From positions 1 to 64,000 of the forward strand of contig JALNZE010000003.1 in the NCBI GenBank assembly GCA_023229465.1: a DNA stretch of 64,000 nucleotides, in the 5' to 3' direction. Numbering within the stretch: position 1 is the first letter of the stretch; each line of letters opens with the position of its first letter. A program made the translations under genes and the position numbers. Shown here in pieces: positions 44,976-54,529 of the stretch. The DNA is from Chitinophagaceae bacterium (GTDB lineage: Bacteria > Bacteroidota > Bacteroidia > Chitinophagales > Chitinophagaceae). The notes beneath the pieces are model-generated. The model saw only the letters and a list, made by a program, of their open reading frames with translations, did no database searches and was not told the origin of the DNA.

Positions 44976-46343
44976 ATGAAGAAATTTTTATTGCTTGCCA
45001 TTTTTGCTGTTACGGTTCAGATGGCCCGGTCACAGGACCTGAAAAAAGTGCAAACGAGCTACATTATTAATCGTATGGAAGATGCCAAATCAGAAATTGA
45101 TAAAGTGATGGCAGATCCCAAACAACAGGGAAAGGTTGAGGCTAACTATTGGAAAGCGAAAGTGTATGCCGCCATTTATAAGGATGCAAAACTTCAAACT
45201 AAATATCCCAATGCGTTGAAAGATGCAGATGAAGCCTTTAAAAAATATTCGCTGGCAGATCCAACATTTGCTCAGGTTAAAGAAAATGGTGCCGAAGGTT
45301 TTTTTGATATGTATGGCACTTCTTATGCTACCGGCGTAAAAGTGTTTAATGAAAAAAAATGGGATGAAGCCACTGTGTATTTTAAAGCAGCGGTGGATTA
45401 CAGCGATTTTATTTTCAGCAATAAATGGAGTAATGCTAATTATGCTTTTGATACCACTTCATTGTTGTTTCTCTCTTATTCTTATCAGAATGCCTCTAAA
45501 CCGGATGAAGCAGCAAAGTACTACGGAAGATTAGCTGATGCCAAAGTAAAAGGGGAGAGTTACCTGGATATTTATAAGTTTTTGGCCAGTCACTACACCC
45601 AAACCAAAAATGAAGCCCAGTTTATGAAATATGTTGACCTGGGAAGGGAGCTGTATCCTGATTTTGCCTGGGATGAATTCGAGATCGAATACATGGACCA
45701 GAATCTAACACTGGCTGAAAAAACCAGTCGCTATGAAAAAGAGGATGCGGCCGGTACGCTTTCTGAAATCAAATACCTCCAGTTTGGTGATATCTTTGTA
45801 AATGCACACCGAAAGGACAAAGGCCTGGACAGTGCCGGTGAACGCCTCTACAATCGTAAGGCAGCAGACGCGTTTAAAAAAGCCTACCTTAAAAATAACC
45901 AGAATGGCATAGCCGCATTTAATGTTGGCGTTATTTATTATAATTTTTACGGTGAATACGATGATAAGTATGCGGCCAATATACGCACCATGCAGGGTTT
46001 GAATGCAGACAAGCCTATCATAAAGGATCCTAAGAAAAAAGCCGCTGCGGAGGCAGCATTTAAACTACAGATTGATCCATTAAAGCAGGCGAATGCTGAC
46101 CTTGAAAAACCGATGTCGGAAAATCTTGACGTTTCCATTGAATGGCTGGAAAATTCATATAATATATTGAAAAACAAGGCAACCAGAAACACGACTGAAA
46201 AAAGTGTGATCAATAAAACAGTTGATTTTCTTGCCAACCTATATGCTTACAAGCGAGACAAAGTAAGGGGCAAGGATGCAAAAGCTTTTGATGCGTGTGA
46301 TGCAAAATATAAAGAGTACGACGCATTGCATGCGAAGTTTTAA
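44976..46343 (+). CDS. exported tetratricopeptide-like protein
   Basis: A 455-residue product with a signal peptide (1-19, MARSQ cleavage region) and repeated helical pairs resembling degenerate TPRs (about residues 25-60, 100-130, 145-200 and 265-300), then a Lys/Ala-rich helical C-terminus. I cannot assign a function. It starts 14 bp after gyrA, so it is probably co-transcribed with it. The spacing to the following terminator is 14 bp. Confidence 0.75.
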   Translation: MKKFLLLAIFAVTVQMARSQDLKKVQTSYIINRMEDAKSEIDKVMADPKQQGKVEANYWKAKVYAAIYKDAKLQTKYPNALKDADEAFKKYSLADPTFAQVKENGAEGFFDMYGTSYATGVKVFNEKKWDEATVYFKAAVDYSDFIFSNKWSNANYAFDTTSLLFLSYSYQNASKPDEAAKYYGRLADAKVKGESYLDIYKFLASHYTQTKNEAQFMKYVDLGRELYPDFAWDEFEIEYMDQNLTLAEKTSRYEKEDAAGTLSEIKYLQFGDIFVNAHRKDKGLDSAGERLYNRKAADAFKKAYLKNNQNGIAAFNVGVIYYNFYGEYDDKYAANIRTMQGLNADKPIIKDPKKKAAAEAAFKLQIDPLKQANADLEKPMSENLDVSIEWLENSYNILKNKATRNTTEKSVINKTVDFLANLYAYKRDKVRGKDAKAFDACDAKYKEYDALHAKF

Positions 46344-46357
46344 TCTTTCAAAAAGAC

Positions 46358-46395
46358 AAAAAAAAACGTTGGCTGTATGGCCAACGTTTTTTTTT
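46358..46395. terminator. bidirectional terminator between TPR and histidine kinase genes
   Basis: CGTTGGC/GCCAACG arms with a 6-nt loop are flanked by A9 on the left and T9 on the right, an ideal terminator in both directions for the convergent genes. Confidence 0.92.
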
Positions 46396-46411
46396 GAAGT
46401 CAATGATGGTT

Positions 46412-47566
46412 TCAGACTGAAAGTCCACTGGCATCAATAGGTAATCTCACAAAAAATTCAGTACCCGATTCAATGGATGAAGTAAATCCAACAGATCCTT
46501 TTAAATATCTTTCGGTTAACAGTTTGATAGAATAGGTTCCCAAACCACGACCATTACCTTTGGTAGAGAAGGAGCGTTGAAATACCTGGGCCTGTACTTC
46601 AGGAGGCATAAAGCCTTTATTCCGTACAGAAAAAATAATAAATTCACCCTCTTTTTTACAGTTCAGGTCTACCTTATCCCCGTCTGCACTGGCTTCTAAA
46701 GCGTTTTTAAGCATATTGATTAAAACCCTTTTTAGTAACACGGCATCTGTTACCAGGCTGGAAGCGAATGCATCTTTATCAATCCCGATAATTTTTGCGC
46801 GGGAAATTGAATGGTGCGATAAATAAGTAACGGGTGCATGCAAAACAGAAAGGGTTTCTATGCAACTGAACACCGGTTGCAACTCATTTTTTTCAGCAAA
46901 AGACAAGGCCCTTTGAGACATAATTTCTTCCAACAGCTCTTTACTCATATCATTTACCAGGCCTAAATATTCATTGGTCTGTTCGATGGTATTATCGGTC
47001 TCATTTAAAATTTCAGAGAGTCCCTTTAAACCTCCGGCAATATTGATGATATCATGAAAAAAAATACGTTCGAGCATATCCTTACGCTTGGCGTCACTAA
47101 TATCATCGATGGTAAGAATAGAATATTCCTTATTCTGAAAGGTAAATGGGGCGGAGGTAACCTTTAAATCTAAAAATTCATTCTTATCCTCCCGATTAGT
47201 AATAATGCGGCACTCATTTGTTACTTTTTTATTGGAATACTGGCTTTCAAGAACCGCTTTTACAGCGCCACAATACCTGCATTTTTCTGAAGTACCACAA
47301 CCGCCTTCCATTAACGCAGAGTTAACACATTTTACTGCTTCGCCCAGCCTCAATCCCAAAAACTGCTTTTCACTATCTACCCCTAAGAATTTAAGTAGCA
47401 CCTGGTTCCCAAAAATGATCTGGCGTTCTTTATTAAGAATAGCCACCACATCAGGCAGGGCATTAATTACAGTGGTTATGTAGTCGGAATTACGTAATAA
47501 TGCATGATCGGCTTTTAGTTGCTCAATAGAAGCCCTTTCTGCGGGTGCGAAAAATGTAGTTTTCAT
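46412..47566 (-). CDS. PAS-domain sensor histidine kinase with cysteine-rich PAS insert
   Basis: This 384-residue cytoplasmic kinase has no membrane segment. The PAS domain (about 28-158) contains four cysteines, C80, C90, C96 and C99, in GGCGTSEKCRYCGAV and the residues before it. The kinase core follows: H-box FFHDIINIAGG (H171, followed by Asp rather than Glu), N-box LINMLKNALEAS (about 293-304) and the G2 box GRGLGTYSIKLLTERY near the end. The Cys cluster could bind a metal, a 4Fe-4S cluster or sense redox state; this is inference. No response regulator is adjacent, so it is an orphan. A TACTTTTG promoter match precedes it. Confidence 0.85.
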   Translation of the reverse strand: MKTTFFAPAERASIEQLKADHALLRNSDYITTVINALPDVVAILNKERQIIFGNQVLLKFLGVDSEKQFLGLRLGEAVKCVNSALMEGGCGTSEKCRYCGAVKAVLESQYSNKKVTNECRIITNREDKNEFLDLKVTSAPFTFQNKEYSILTIDDISDAKRKDMLERIFFHDIINIAGGLKGLSEILNETDNTIEQTNEYLGLVNDMSKELLEEIMSQRALSFAEKNELQPVFSCIETLSVLHAPVTYLSHHSISRAKIIGIDKDAFASSLVTDAVLLKRVLINMLKNALEASADGDKVDLNCKKEGEFIIFSVRNKGFMPPEVQAQVFQRSFSTKGNGRGLGTYSIKLLTERYLKGSVGFTSSIESGTEFFVRLPIDASGLSV

Positions 47567-47607
47567 AACAGTCTAAAACTATTAGAAGGAGACAAATTAT
47601 TCAATAC

Positions 47608-47615
47608 CAAAAGTA
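47608..47615 (-). promoter_or_regulatory. Bacteroidota -7 promoter element for the histidine kinase
   Basis: Reads TACTTTTG on the minus strand, an exact TAnnTTTG match about 42 bp before the ATG. Confidence 0.5.
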
Positions 47616-47672
47616 GCTATAATATACAATAAGAGAACTATCAAGAAAATCAGCGCATCCATACTGGGTACG

Positions 47673-48293
47673 ATACATTTTATGAATGAGTTGCGTACCT
47701 ACGGCACACCAAGCTCTCTGTTATGGATGTTTTCTACCGAGCTTTTGTACCTAATGGCACAACCTGTCATCATTAATTTCACTATTTGAAATCAAGGCCA
47801 GTTTGGTATGGCTGTGGGGCTAAGAAAGGTAAATTTTGGTAGATGGTTTACCAAAAAAAGCCCGGGATGACAGACTGGTTTTTTGTTGTGAAAAAAGGAA
47901 TAGGGAAGTGAGGCTGGATCCGAATTGCCAACAGCATTGAAATTCTGTAACTCGCCATTTGCGTCAACAAAGGGTTTCGAAAACCTCTTATTAAAAAAAG
48001 TTTTGTGCCACCCAGTTTTCTTAATTCCAATCCTTATCCTCAAAAGACAGCTTAGCTATAAGGTCCAAAAAGTCTTCTATTAAAGAAGTAACCATTTGTT
48101 CTAATTAGTAGGGTAGTTATTTTTTAGACTGGCTAACACTCGCCACAGTCAAAAACAGAAGTGTGCTCTTTTTCTTTAAATCATTTTGTTATTCACCATT
48201 TAACATAATATTAATTATAGGAATCGCCAAAAATCCATAACATAACAGAGAGCCTGGCGTGCCATAGGTACGCAACTCATTCATAAAATGTAT
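47673..48293. mobile_element. 621-bp element with 53-bp terminal inverted repeats (MITE-like, no transposase)
   Basis: The left arm (47673-47725, beginning ATACATTTTATGAATGAGTT) and the right arm (48241-48293) are reverse complements with 50 of 53 matches. A related short palindrome TTGTACC-TAAT-GGCACAA lies at 47745-47762, echoing the TTGCGTACCTACGGCAC core of the arms. The 515-bp interior has no recognisable gene: a short open frame on the minus strand (48043-47792) overlaps another and matches nothing I know. I see no clear target duplication. It fills most of the 790-bp gap between the kinase and M57 genes; the rest of the gap is featureless. Confidence 0.75.
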
Positions 48294-48304
48294 TATGCAA
48301 ATAC

Positions 48305-48329
48305 AAAAAAGGACCGGTAAAACCGGCCC
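48305..48329 (-). terminator. intrinsic terminator of the M57 protease gene
   Basis: On the minus strand GGGCCGGT pairs with ACCGGTCC (one wobble), followed by T6, about 30 bp after the stop codon. Confidence 0.75.
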
Positions 48330-48358
48330 TTCCTGTGTAAACCATTTTAGGTAATAGA

Positions 48359-49168
48359 TTAATATAAATAATTCAACGCGGTTTTGTCATTGGCATTAAA
48401 CGGGCGATTTAAGCCACTCCCAATACAAGCCAGCATAAATGAATTAGGATCCGCTGCCGCCGGTGTACCCGGAATCAGGATGGCACCAATCGTTGAAGCG
48501 CCTTCATTAGCTGTTGACCCTCCGCAACTGTATGAACGGTCCATATAATCGGTATGACGGAAACCGATACAATGTCCTAATTCATGCGCAAAAATGGTTG
48601 CGGCATAATTAATAAATGTGGTAGATGTTCCGGAACCAATGGCACGCGTATTTACTTTTACCAGGTTATACGGATCACCGCCGGCGGTTGGAAAACCGGC
48701 AGAAGCAAGATAATTGCCATTGGCATTGTCAAAAGTAATATTGGCACCTGAGCTTACCCTTAGCAGCGTAATCAGCAGGTTCTCGGCATTGTAACGGCTA
48801 ACCACTTCATCAAGTACAGGTCCGTAAACAGACGCTTTAATTTTTGAACTGAGCGCGACAGTGATTACCCTTGGCAAAGCGGTAACCAGGTTGGTGGTAC
48901 GATACTGTTCCGTTTCGCCAACCCTCAGGAAGGCACCGTTTAATGAACGTTTCAGCTCATTGGCCGGAATAAAAATATCACCCTCCACAATATAACCGCC
49001 TTCCTCGGCAACAATATTAGTGGTGGAAAAACCCAGTGCTTTTACACTGCTAATCACATCCTCTGTTACTACAGTCACCTCTTTTTCAGCAGTAACTGCT
49101 TTTTTACAGGAAATGGATACTGTCAGCATAAGGACAGCAACCATAAAATAATTTACATTTTTTCTCAT
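48359..49168 (-). CDS. M57-family (HEIGH-type) zinc metalloprotease, lipoprotein
   Basis: The 269-residue product has a lipoprotein signal (lipobox VSISC, C21) and the extended metzincin-like site HELGHCIGFRHTD (H195, E196, H199, H205), typical of the dual-action HEIGH metallopeptidases. The N-terminal part (25-80) is a probable propeptide. The target is unknown; it is likely surface- or periplasm-bound. It diverges from the S8 protease gene across a strongly A+T-rich 218-bp gap (49169-49386), so two exported proteases are adjacent. It has a terminator downstream. Confidence 0.85.
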   Translation of the reverse strand: MRKNVNYFMVAVLMLTVSISCKKAVTAEKEVTVVTEDVISSVKALGFSTTNIVAEEGGYIVEGDIFIPANELKRSLNGAFLRVGETEQYRTTNLVTALPRVITVALSSKIKASVYGPVLDEVVSRYNAENLLITLLRVSSGANITFDNANGNYLASAGFPTAGGDPYNLVKVNTRAIGSGTSTTFINYAATIFAHELGHCIGFRHTDYMDRSYSCGGSTANEGASTIGAILIPGTPAAADPNSFMLACIGSGLNRPFNANDKTALNYLY

Positions 49169-49386
49169 GTGTTTTGGTTTGGATTTTAAAAATGGTTTAT
49201 AGCAGGTTTACATTTGTTCATTTAAATTTATAAAATATTTTTTTATTTATATTAAATATTATATTATGCAACAATATTGCAATAATTAATTCGCATTGAT
49301 GCAGCCATCTTTAAACCAGGGGCTCCCGTTTTGAGTTACGCAAAAATCAATTCAGATTTGCTTATTTTTATTCTTCAGCCTATCCT

Positions 49387-52236
49387 ATGTACCGGAAAAT
49401 TTTTTCCTTTTTATTAGTTGGTTTTGGCTATTGTTTCCATGTGTACGCACAGCAACAACAGGCAATAGATACCTCACTCCTGCCCTATCTTATTCTTACA
49501 AATAACCCTGCCGGAAATACTTACAACCTACCAACAACCGCACTGATGCTTAACCGGCCATACGCGGTAAAAGGTAAACTACCAGATGGGATAACCCTGC
49601 ACCGGAGCATCTCAGACAGCCTCAGTATTGTATCTTTTAGCTCAGTCTCAGAAAAAGATACACTACTGAAAAATGCCCGGATACTGGCCCCGGTAAATGA
49701 TCGCTGGAAACTTTCACCAGATCTGCTCAGGCAACACCTGCAGACTAACCAAAAAAATAAAATGGTTTCGCTGCTGATTTCTGTTACTGATATCATCGCT
49801 TTTCAAAAAAAATATGCAGCCACTAAAAATATCACCATCACTGCCAGCTATCCTGCAACAGGCGCATTACTGGTGAGGGTAACCGCAGACTGGATAGAAA
49901 CAGCCGCTCTCCACGACCCACTCATCCGTTTTATGGCGAATGCGAGGGTGCCGTTTACTGAAAGAGAACTCACTGGTTTTGATCTCTCTGCCAACAGGGT
50001 AAACATGGCACACCGAAACTGGCCCGCGGTGAATGGCCGCGGATTAACCGTTTCTATCAAGGAAAATAAAATGGATACCGCTGATATCGATTTCAGTGGC
50101 CGTTATCTTTTCTCTCCCGCTGCTTCATCAACCATACAAACGCATGCAACCACTATGGCCACTATTGCCCTGGGTGGTGGTAACACCTATTATACAGGCA
50201 AAGGTGTGGCATGGGGAGCTTCACTGAGTTCTGCCGATTTTGCTACCCTTTTACCTGATGATATACAGGAACTCAAACAAAAAAAAGTGTCTGTTCAGAA
50301 CCATTCCTATGGAGTAGGCATTGAAAATTATTACGGAGCCGATGCCGCCGCTTATGATGCACAACTGTTACAGCATCCAACACTGATGCATGTTTTCTCT
50401 GCGGGTAATTTGGGAAGCCTGGCGGGCAATGCAGGCAATTATGCAGGCTTGACCGGTTTTGCCAATCTCAGCGGTAGTTTTAAAATGGCTAAGAATATTC
50501 TCACGGTAGGCGCCACTGATTCTTTTGGTGTGATGGCTTTACTCAGTTCACACGGTCCTGCCTATGATGGCCGGGTAAAACCGGAACTGGTTGCCTTTGG
50601 GGAAGATGGCAGCTCAGGAGCGGCCGCCATTGTTTCAGGTATCGCCCTCCTGGTTCAGGATGCCTGGCAACAAAAAAACGGGAGCCTGCCATCCTCAGCT
50701 GTTACCAGGGCTGTTCTACTAAACAGCGCTGACGATGTTAGCGCTCCAGGTATTGATTTTTTATCGGGATATGGTAGTGTTAATGCATGGAGGGCCCTGC
50801 AAACGGTGGCACAAAACCAGGTAATACAGGGACAGGTTACCAATAGGCAAATCAATACACATACTATAACTCTCCCAACAAATGCAAGAAACCTGAAACT
50901 TACGCTTTGCTGGATCGACCCTCCTGCTCAAATGAATAGTTTTAAAGCGCTTATTACTGATCTTGACCTTATCGTAAATCACCCGGTAAGCATGGAACAA
51001 TGGTTGCCCTGGGTATTGAACAGTCATCCGGTGGCAGACTCATTGCGGCTTTTACCGGTTCGCAAAAGAGATAGTCTCAATAATACGGAGCAGGTAACCA
51101 TTGAAAATCCCCCGCCGGGTAACTATCAAATACTGGTAAAAGGATTTTCAGTTACAGCTACAGAACAGAGGTATGCCCTTACCTGGCAATATGATACACT
51201 GGAACATTTTACATTCACGTATCCGGTAAAAGGCGATAATATTTTTCCTGAACAAAATCATACCATCCGTTGGGAAAGTACGCTGCCTGGTACAGGTATA
51301 CTTCAATACCGCCTCAATAATGGAATTTGGGAAAAGGCTGCCGACAATATCGACCTGTTAAAAAAATATTATCAATGGCAGGCGCCCGATAAACGCGGGG
51401 CCATACAACTACGGATGCTGGCAGGAACAAAAGAATGGCGTACAGATACGGTTAGTCTTTCACCCAAACTGCTAATCAATACCGGGTTTAATTGTGTCGA
51501 TTCATTTCTGGTTTACTGGCAGCGGGCCGCAGTAGATAGTTATCGTGTTTACAGACTTGGGGCACAATACCTGGAAAACTTTACTACTGTAGCTGATACA
51601 GCCTTACTACAAATAAAACAAAATAATCCATACCAATATTTTACCGTGGCCCCTGTGTTGCCTTTCAATATAGAAGGTGTGCGCTCTTATACTTTTAATT
51701 ATTCACAGCAGCAGGTAGCCTGCTACATCAATGGGTTCATTGCCGACCCCTCAGGTACAAACGCTGCAAAACTTTCTCTTCAGTTGGGAACTGTTTACCA
51801 GCTATCAAAAATTGTATTTGAAAAATTATCGGCAACAGGCTTTGTAGCAATACGCACCATCGCACCGGTTCTCACAAAAGAACATATAATTACCGAAGCC
51901 GCTAACAATGGACTGAATATTTACCGTGTAAAGATTGAATTACTAAACGGACAGGTGTATTATTCGGGACAGGAAAATGTGTTACAATTTGCAGCACAAC
52001 CTTATTATGTATTTCCAAATCCCATACGCCAGGGAATGGTATTGCGGCTATTGGCAGATGATATTGAGGATACGCAATTCCTCCTCTACGATCTGCAGGG
52101 ACACAAACTGGCAGCATATACCCTACATGGTTTCTTCAATGAAATCAGGTTACCGTTTTTACAAAAAGGTACTTATTACTACACAATAATCAAAGCAGGT
52201 ATCAGGCAGGTGAGTCAACCATTGCTGGTACTTTAA
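49387..52236 (+). CDS. exported S8 (subtilisin-like) peptidase with type IX sorting tail
   Basis: A 949-residue secreted protein: signal peptide (1-21), propeptide-like region (about 22-190), S8 domain (about 205-480), beta-rich modules (500-860) and a C-terminal sorting domain (about 870-949: YYVFPNPIRQGMVLRL, the VYPNP-type start, ending KAGIRQVSQPLLVL). In the S8 domain His is in QTHATTMATIA (H253), the oxyanion Asn in FSAGN (N341) and the nucleophile in DGSSGAAAIVSG (S410, in place of GTSMA). The Asp motif is unusual: IKENKMDTADID replaces the normal DTG, leaving D230 or E226 as candidates. Export through the outer membrane by type IX secretion is inferred. Confidence 0.87.
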   Translation: MYRKIFSFLLVGFGYCFHVYAQQQQAIDTSLLPYLILTNNPAGNTYNLPTTALMLNRPYAVKGKLPDGITLHRSISDSLSIVSFSSVSEKDTLLKNARILAPVNDRWKLSPDLLRQHLQTNQKNKMVSLLISVTDIIAFQKKYAATKNITITASYPATGALLVRVTADWIETAALHDPLIRFMANARVPFTERELTGFDLSANRVNMAHRNWPAVNGRGLTVSIKENKMDTADIDFSGRYLFSPAASSTIQTHATTMATIALGGGNTYYTGKGVAWGASLSSADFATLLPDDIQELKQKKVSVQNHSYGVGIENYYGADAAAYDAQLLQHPTLMHVFSAGNLGSLAGNAGNYAGLTGFANLSGSFKMAKNILTVGATDSFGVMALLSSHGPAYDGRVKPELVAFGEDGSSGAAAIVSGIALLVQDAWQQKNGSLPSSAVTRAVLLNSADDVSAPGIDFLSGYGSVNAWRALQTVAQNQVIQGQVTNRQINTHTITLPTNARNLKLTLCWIDPPAQMNSFKALITDLDLIVNHPVSMEQWLPWVLNSHPVADSLRLLPVRKRDSLNNTEQVTIENPPPGNYQILVKGFSVTATEQRYALTWQYDTLEHFTFTYPVKGDNIFPEQNHTIRWESTLPGTGILQYRLNNGIWEKAADNIDLLKKYYQWQAPDKRGAIQLRMLAGTKEWRTDTVSLSPKLLINTGFNCVDSFLVYWQRAAVDSYRVYRLGAQYLENFTTVADTALLQIKQNNPYQYFTVAPVLPFNIEGVRSYTFNYSQQQVACYINGFIADPSGTNAAKLSLQLGTVYQLSKIVFEKLSATGFVAIRTIAPVLTKEHIITEAANNGLNIYRVKIELLNGQVYYSGQENVLQFAAQPYYVFPNPIRQGMVLRLLADDIEDTQFLLYDLQGHKLAAYTLHGFFNEIRLPFLQKGTYYYTIIKAGIRQVSQPLLVL

Positions 52237-52304
52237 ATACCTGCTCGCAGTGGGCAAAATTCGCTACCAGGCCGGCCAGGCGTTCCTATCCGATATAAAA
52301 AAAT

Positions 52305-53330
52305 CTACAAGCATTTCCTGAACAATTCCAGCAACCTTAGCTGATTTTCGGCCCGTGTAAGATTATGATCCGGATAGCGGCATCCATAATACACATCGTT
52401 ATTCAAATGATCTGTCATAAACCGGAGTGCCTGCATATACATCAGCATCTCACCCGCAAAAAAGAAATGGTCTTTTTCAAAACTACTCAGTGCATCGCCC
52501 ATGGTAGCCAGGTAGCCTTTTTGAATGGCTTCCATAAAATTGCTTCTGATACTGATCCTGTTCATATCTGTTTCTTCTTCCGAAACCGGGCAAACATACG
52601 TCCTAAACATATCACCCACATCACTTAGAAAATATCCGGGCATCACCGTATCCAGGTCAATCACACAAATACCTTTTTGCTCATCATTAAATAGAATATT
52701 ACTGATTTTAGTATCATGGTGTGTCACCCTTTTATGGGCATCCGGTTGTTGTATAAAAGCCTCATACCGTTTTACAATTCCTTCCTGCGATTGCAGATAC
52801 CCAATGGCTTCTGCCGATCCATTGATGCGGTGAGTATTACCACTCAACAACGCCTTTTTAAACTGATGATACCGTAAACTGAGATGATGAAAGTCGGGTA
52901 AACTACTATGCAAACTTTCCACATCAAACCCTTGTAATAATGAGGTAAACAGTCCAAACTGGTTGGCTGCTTCAAAAGCCTGTTCCGGTGTGGCAACTAC
53001 CTCTATCGAATGCGATCCTTTCACCCAGTCAAACACGCGATAATACTGATCATCCATCAAAACCATTGTTCTCCCATCCACGGTTACCACCGGTGATGTA
53101 AACAGATAACCTGGCGCATGCACAGAAAGATAGTTAGCCAGCATTCCCAAATTGGCATCAATCTGTTCCGGATTTTTAAAAACCTTTGTATTGATTTTCT
53201 GACATAGATACGTATGCCCATCTGCTTCCACCTTACTGGTATCATTAATCAGGCCTGAGGCTACCGGCAGAAAAACAGCATTTTCCCAGCCATACCAATT
53301 CGCCAGCAGATCTTGTATACGCGTATTCAT
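52305..53330 (-). CDS. phosphotransferase (N-acetylhexosamine kinase/APH-like)
   Basis: A 341-residue cytoplasmic kinase of the aminoglycoside phosphotransferase fold with the catalytic loop THHDTKISNIL (about 205-215) and the metal-binding IDLDTVMPGY (about 225-234). It resembles the NahK group that makes N-acetylhexosamine 1-phosphate. Its neighbour on the opposite strand encodes an enzyme that releases GlcNAc from asparagine, so GlcNAc salvage is a plausible role. The preferred start is ATG 53330, not the TTG at 53342. It diverges from the glycosylasparaginase gene with 112 bp between. Confidence 0.8.
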   Translation of the reverse strand: MNTRIQDLLANWYGWENAVFLPVASGLINDTSKVEADGHTYLCQKINTKVFKNPEQIDANLGMLANYLSVHAPGYLFTSPVVTVDGRTMVLMDDQYYRVFDWVKGSHSIEVVATPEQAFEAANQFGLFTSLLQGFDVESLHSSLPDFHHLSLRYHQFKKALLSGNTHRINGSAEAIGYLQSQEGIVKRYEAFIQQPDAHKRVTHHDTKISNILFNDEQKGICVIDLDTVMPGYFLSDVGDMFRTYVCPVSEEETDMNRISIRSNFMEAIQKGYLATMGDALSSFEKDHFFFAGEMLMYMQALRFMTDHLNNDVYYGCRYPDHNLTRAENQLRLLELFRKCL

Positions 53331-53442
53331 GATTGTTTGCAATGTATCTTATTCGTTTTGAAAAATTATCAACCACCACACTTCCATTGGTAACTTTATT
53401 TTACTTTCAACCTCAATTTCATTCCGATCTAAAATTGATAAG

Positions 53443-54459
53443 ATGCTGCACAGAAGACGTTTTTTACAATTGGGTTCCTTAGGACTCGGCGCTTTTTCTT
53501 TTGCCGGTTCTACTGCCGGTAAAGCCGCCGCCAGAAAACCCATCGTTATCTCTACCTGGGATGCGGGTATTGAGGCCAATAAAGCCGCATGGAAAGTATT
53601 GCGCTCCGGAGGCCGTGCACTGGATGCTGTAGAACAGGGTGTGATGATTACAGAAGCTTCGCAGAACTGTTGCGTGGGGCTGGGTGCCAACCCCGACCGT
53701 GATGGCTATGTAACACTGGATTCCTGCATCATGGATGAAAAGGCCAACTGTGGTAGTGTAGCTTTTCTGGAACGCATCAAACACCCGGTATCAGTGGCCC
53801 GCAGGGTTATGGAAAAAACACCGCATGTAATGCTGGTGGGTAGTGGTGCACAACAATTTGCTATTGAAGAAGGATTTCCGCTTGAGCCATCCAAACTATC
53901 TGAAGAGGCAGAACGCGATTATCAAAACTGGTTGAAAAAAAGTGAATACAAACCGGTGATTAATATTGAAAATACAAAGAAGCAAACAGCTTTTGTTCCC
54001 ATAAAATATGATAACGGCGAATGGAACCACGATACCATTGGCATGGTAGCCATGGATGCCGCGGGTAATCTTAGTGGCAGTTGCACTACCAGTGGTATGG
54101 GCTTTAAAATGCGCGGCAGGTTAGGCGACTCCCCTATCATTGGCGCCGGTTTATTTGTAGATAATGAAGTGGGGGCCGCTACCGCAACCGGTCAGGGTGA
54201 AGATGTGATCCGTATCTGCGGCTCTCACCTGGTGGTAGAATTGATGCGCCAGGGCTTATCACCCGAAGCTGCCTGTAAAAAAGCAGTGGAACGCATCATT
54301 AAAATAAAAGGAGATGCAGCAAAAGATATCCAGGTAGGATTTATTGCCATTAATAAACAAGGTGAATACGGTGGATACTGTATCCAGAAAGGATTCAACT
54401 TTGCAGTATGTTATGCGGATGATAAGAATTTTATGGTGGAAGGGAGGTTTGTGTTGTAG
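53443..54459 (+). CDS. N4-(beta-N-acetylglucosaminyl)-L-asparaginase, Tat-exported
   Basis: A 338-residue Ntn-hydrolase precursor that cleaves the GlcNAc-Asn bond of N-glycopeptides. The N-terminus HRRRFLQLGSLGLGAFSFAG fits a twin-arginine signal. The self-cleavage site is NHDTIGMVAMDAAGNLSG, with T198 as the nucleophile exposed on the beta chain, then GRLGDSPIIGAG and ATGQGEDVIR of the active-site wall. With the kinase and cutC it forms a small group seen in N-glycan-degrading Bacteroidota. The stop codon is embedded in an AGTTAGGAGT-type repeat. Confidence 0.92.
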   Translation: MLHRRRFLQLGSLGLGAFSFAGSTAGKAAARKPIVISTWDAGIEANKAAWKVLRSGGRALDAVEQGVMITEASQNCCVGLGANPDRDGYVTLDSCIMDEKANCGSVAFLERIKHPVSVARRVMEKTPHVMLVGSGAQQFAIEEGFPLEPSKLSEEAERDYQNWLKKSEYKPVINIENTKKQTAFVPIKYDNGEWNHDTIGMVAMDAAGNLSGSCTTSGMGFKMRGRLGDSPIIGAGLFVDNEVGAATATGQGEDVIRICGSHLVVELMRQGLSPEAACKKAVERIIKIKGDAAKDIQVGFIAINKQGEYGGYCIQKGFNFAVCYADDKNFMVEGRFVL

Positions 54460-54480
54460 GAGTTTGGAGTTAGGAGTTTG
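54458..54480. repeat. AGTTAGGAGT-type repeat overlapping a stop codon
   Basis: AGGAGTTTGGAGTTAGGAG follows directly on, and includes part of, the TAG stop of the glycosylasparaginase gene. It belongs to the family at 13421-13570 and 14384-14427. Confidence 0.65.
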
Positions 54481-54529
54481 ATGACGGATATAGGGGGATG
54501 AAAATTGTTTTGATTTTTTGAATTAAAAT

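Noticed and set aside
47792..48043. 83-codon open frame inside the TIR element
   Set aside because: It overlaps another frame on the same strand and matches no known family; treated as passenger sequence.
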